From the NCBI GenBank assembly GCA_028701815.1, contig JAQVPY010000144.1:1-5453 (forward strand): a stretch of 5,453 nt of DNA, given 5' to 3'. The notes beneath the pieces are model-generated. The model searched no databases. It saw nothing but the letters and a program-made list of their open reading frames with translations, and had not been told where the DNA came from. Position 1 is the stretch's first letter; each line of letters starts with the position of its first letter. This stretch comes from Bacteroidales bacterium. Lineage in GTDB: Bacteria > Bacteroidota > Bacteroidia > Bacteroidales > BM520. Positions 5,411-5,453 of the stretch are shown here, one piece after another. The translations under genes and the position numbers were made by a program.

Positions 5411-5418
5411 CAAAGATA
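5411..5418 (-). promoter_or_regulatory. -7 promoter box for the DHFR-like gene
   Basis: The minus strand reads TATCTTTG, a perfect match to the Bacteroides TAnnTTTG -7 element. No good TTTG is found 19-21 nt upstream, so the -33 box is weak. The 19-bp operator of the other units is absent at the equivalent place. Transcription should start near 5405, giving a leader of about 250 nt. Confidence 0.65.
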
Positions 5419-5453
5419 GTGATTCCAGGCAACTTATTGCTGAAATTGACTCT

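Noticed and set aside
5151..5453. Insertion-sequence end or attachment site
   Set aside because: The repeats here are RNA-like stem arms within one leader; no transposase, terminal repeat pair or target duplication is visible.

Overview
The window looks like Bacteroidales DNA, probably Bacteroides or a close relative. It is AT-rich. Genes are preceded by the Bacteroides-type -7 promoter box TAnnTTTG rather than sigma70 boxes, and A/T-rich sequence takes the place of Shine-Dalgarno sites. All seven confident genes lie on the minus strand, so the region reads from right to left.

Layout in transcription order. 5453-5151: a TATCTTTG promoter box and an approximately 250-nt structured leader with two micro-ORFs and an intrinsic-terminator-like hairpin. 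5150-4605: a RibD-C/dihydrofolate-reductase-like oxidoreductase. 4606-4559: copy 1 of a 48-bp operator/promoter module. 4523-2437: a tight four-gene operon of GNAT acetyltransferase, PNPOx-like flavin protein fused to a zinc ribbon, SnoaL/NTF2-like protein and a second GNAT resembling AAC(6')-type enzymes. The first two junctions are ATGA overlaps and the third is a 4-nt gap. 2438-2391: copy 2 of the module. 2382-1588: an AraC-family regulator. 1583-1536: copy 3. 1508-276: an M28 zinc peptidase. 275-1: hairpins, then possibly the beginning of another minus-strand gene cut by the window edge.

The strongest new signal is the 48-bp module. Upstream of the four-gene operon, of araC and of the M28 gene there is the same 19-bp element, ending (minus strand) in TTTTTTACAA. 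Each copy is exactly 21 nt from a T/GA(C/T)CTTTG -7 box. This reads as the binding site of the local AraC regulator placed over the -33 region, so the three units would form one small autoregulated regulon. The DHFR-like gene lacks the element and appears to be controlled by its leader instead.

The gene set (two acetyltransferases, a flavin/zinc-ribbon protein, a SnoaL-like protein, a reductase, a peptidase and a ligand-sensing type of regulator) resembles an accessory locus for xenobiotic, antibiotic or stress response. The substrate cannot be read from the sequence. No transposase, integrase, rRNA, tRNA or CRISPR is visible.
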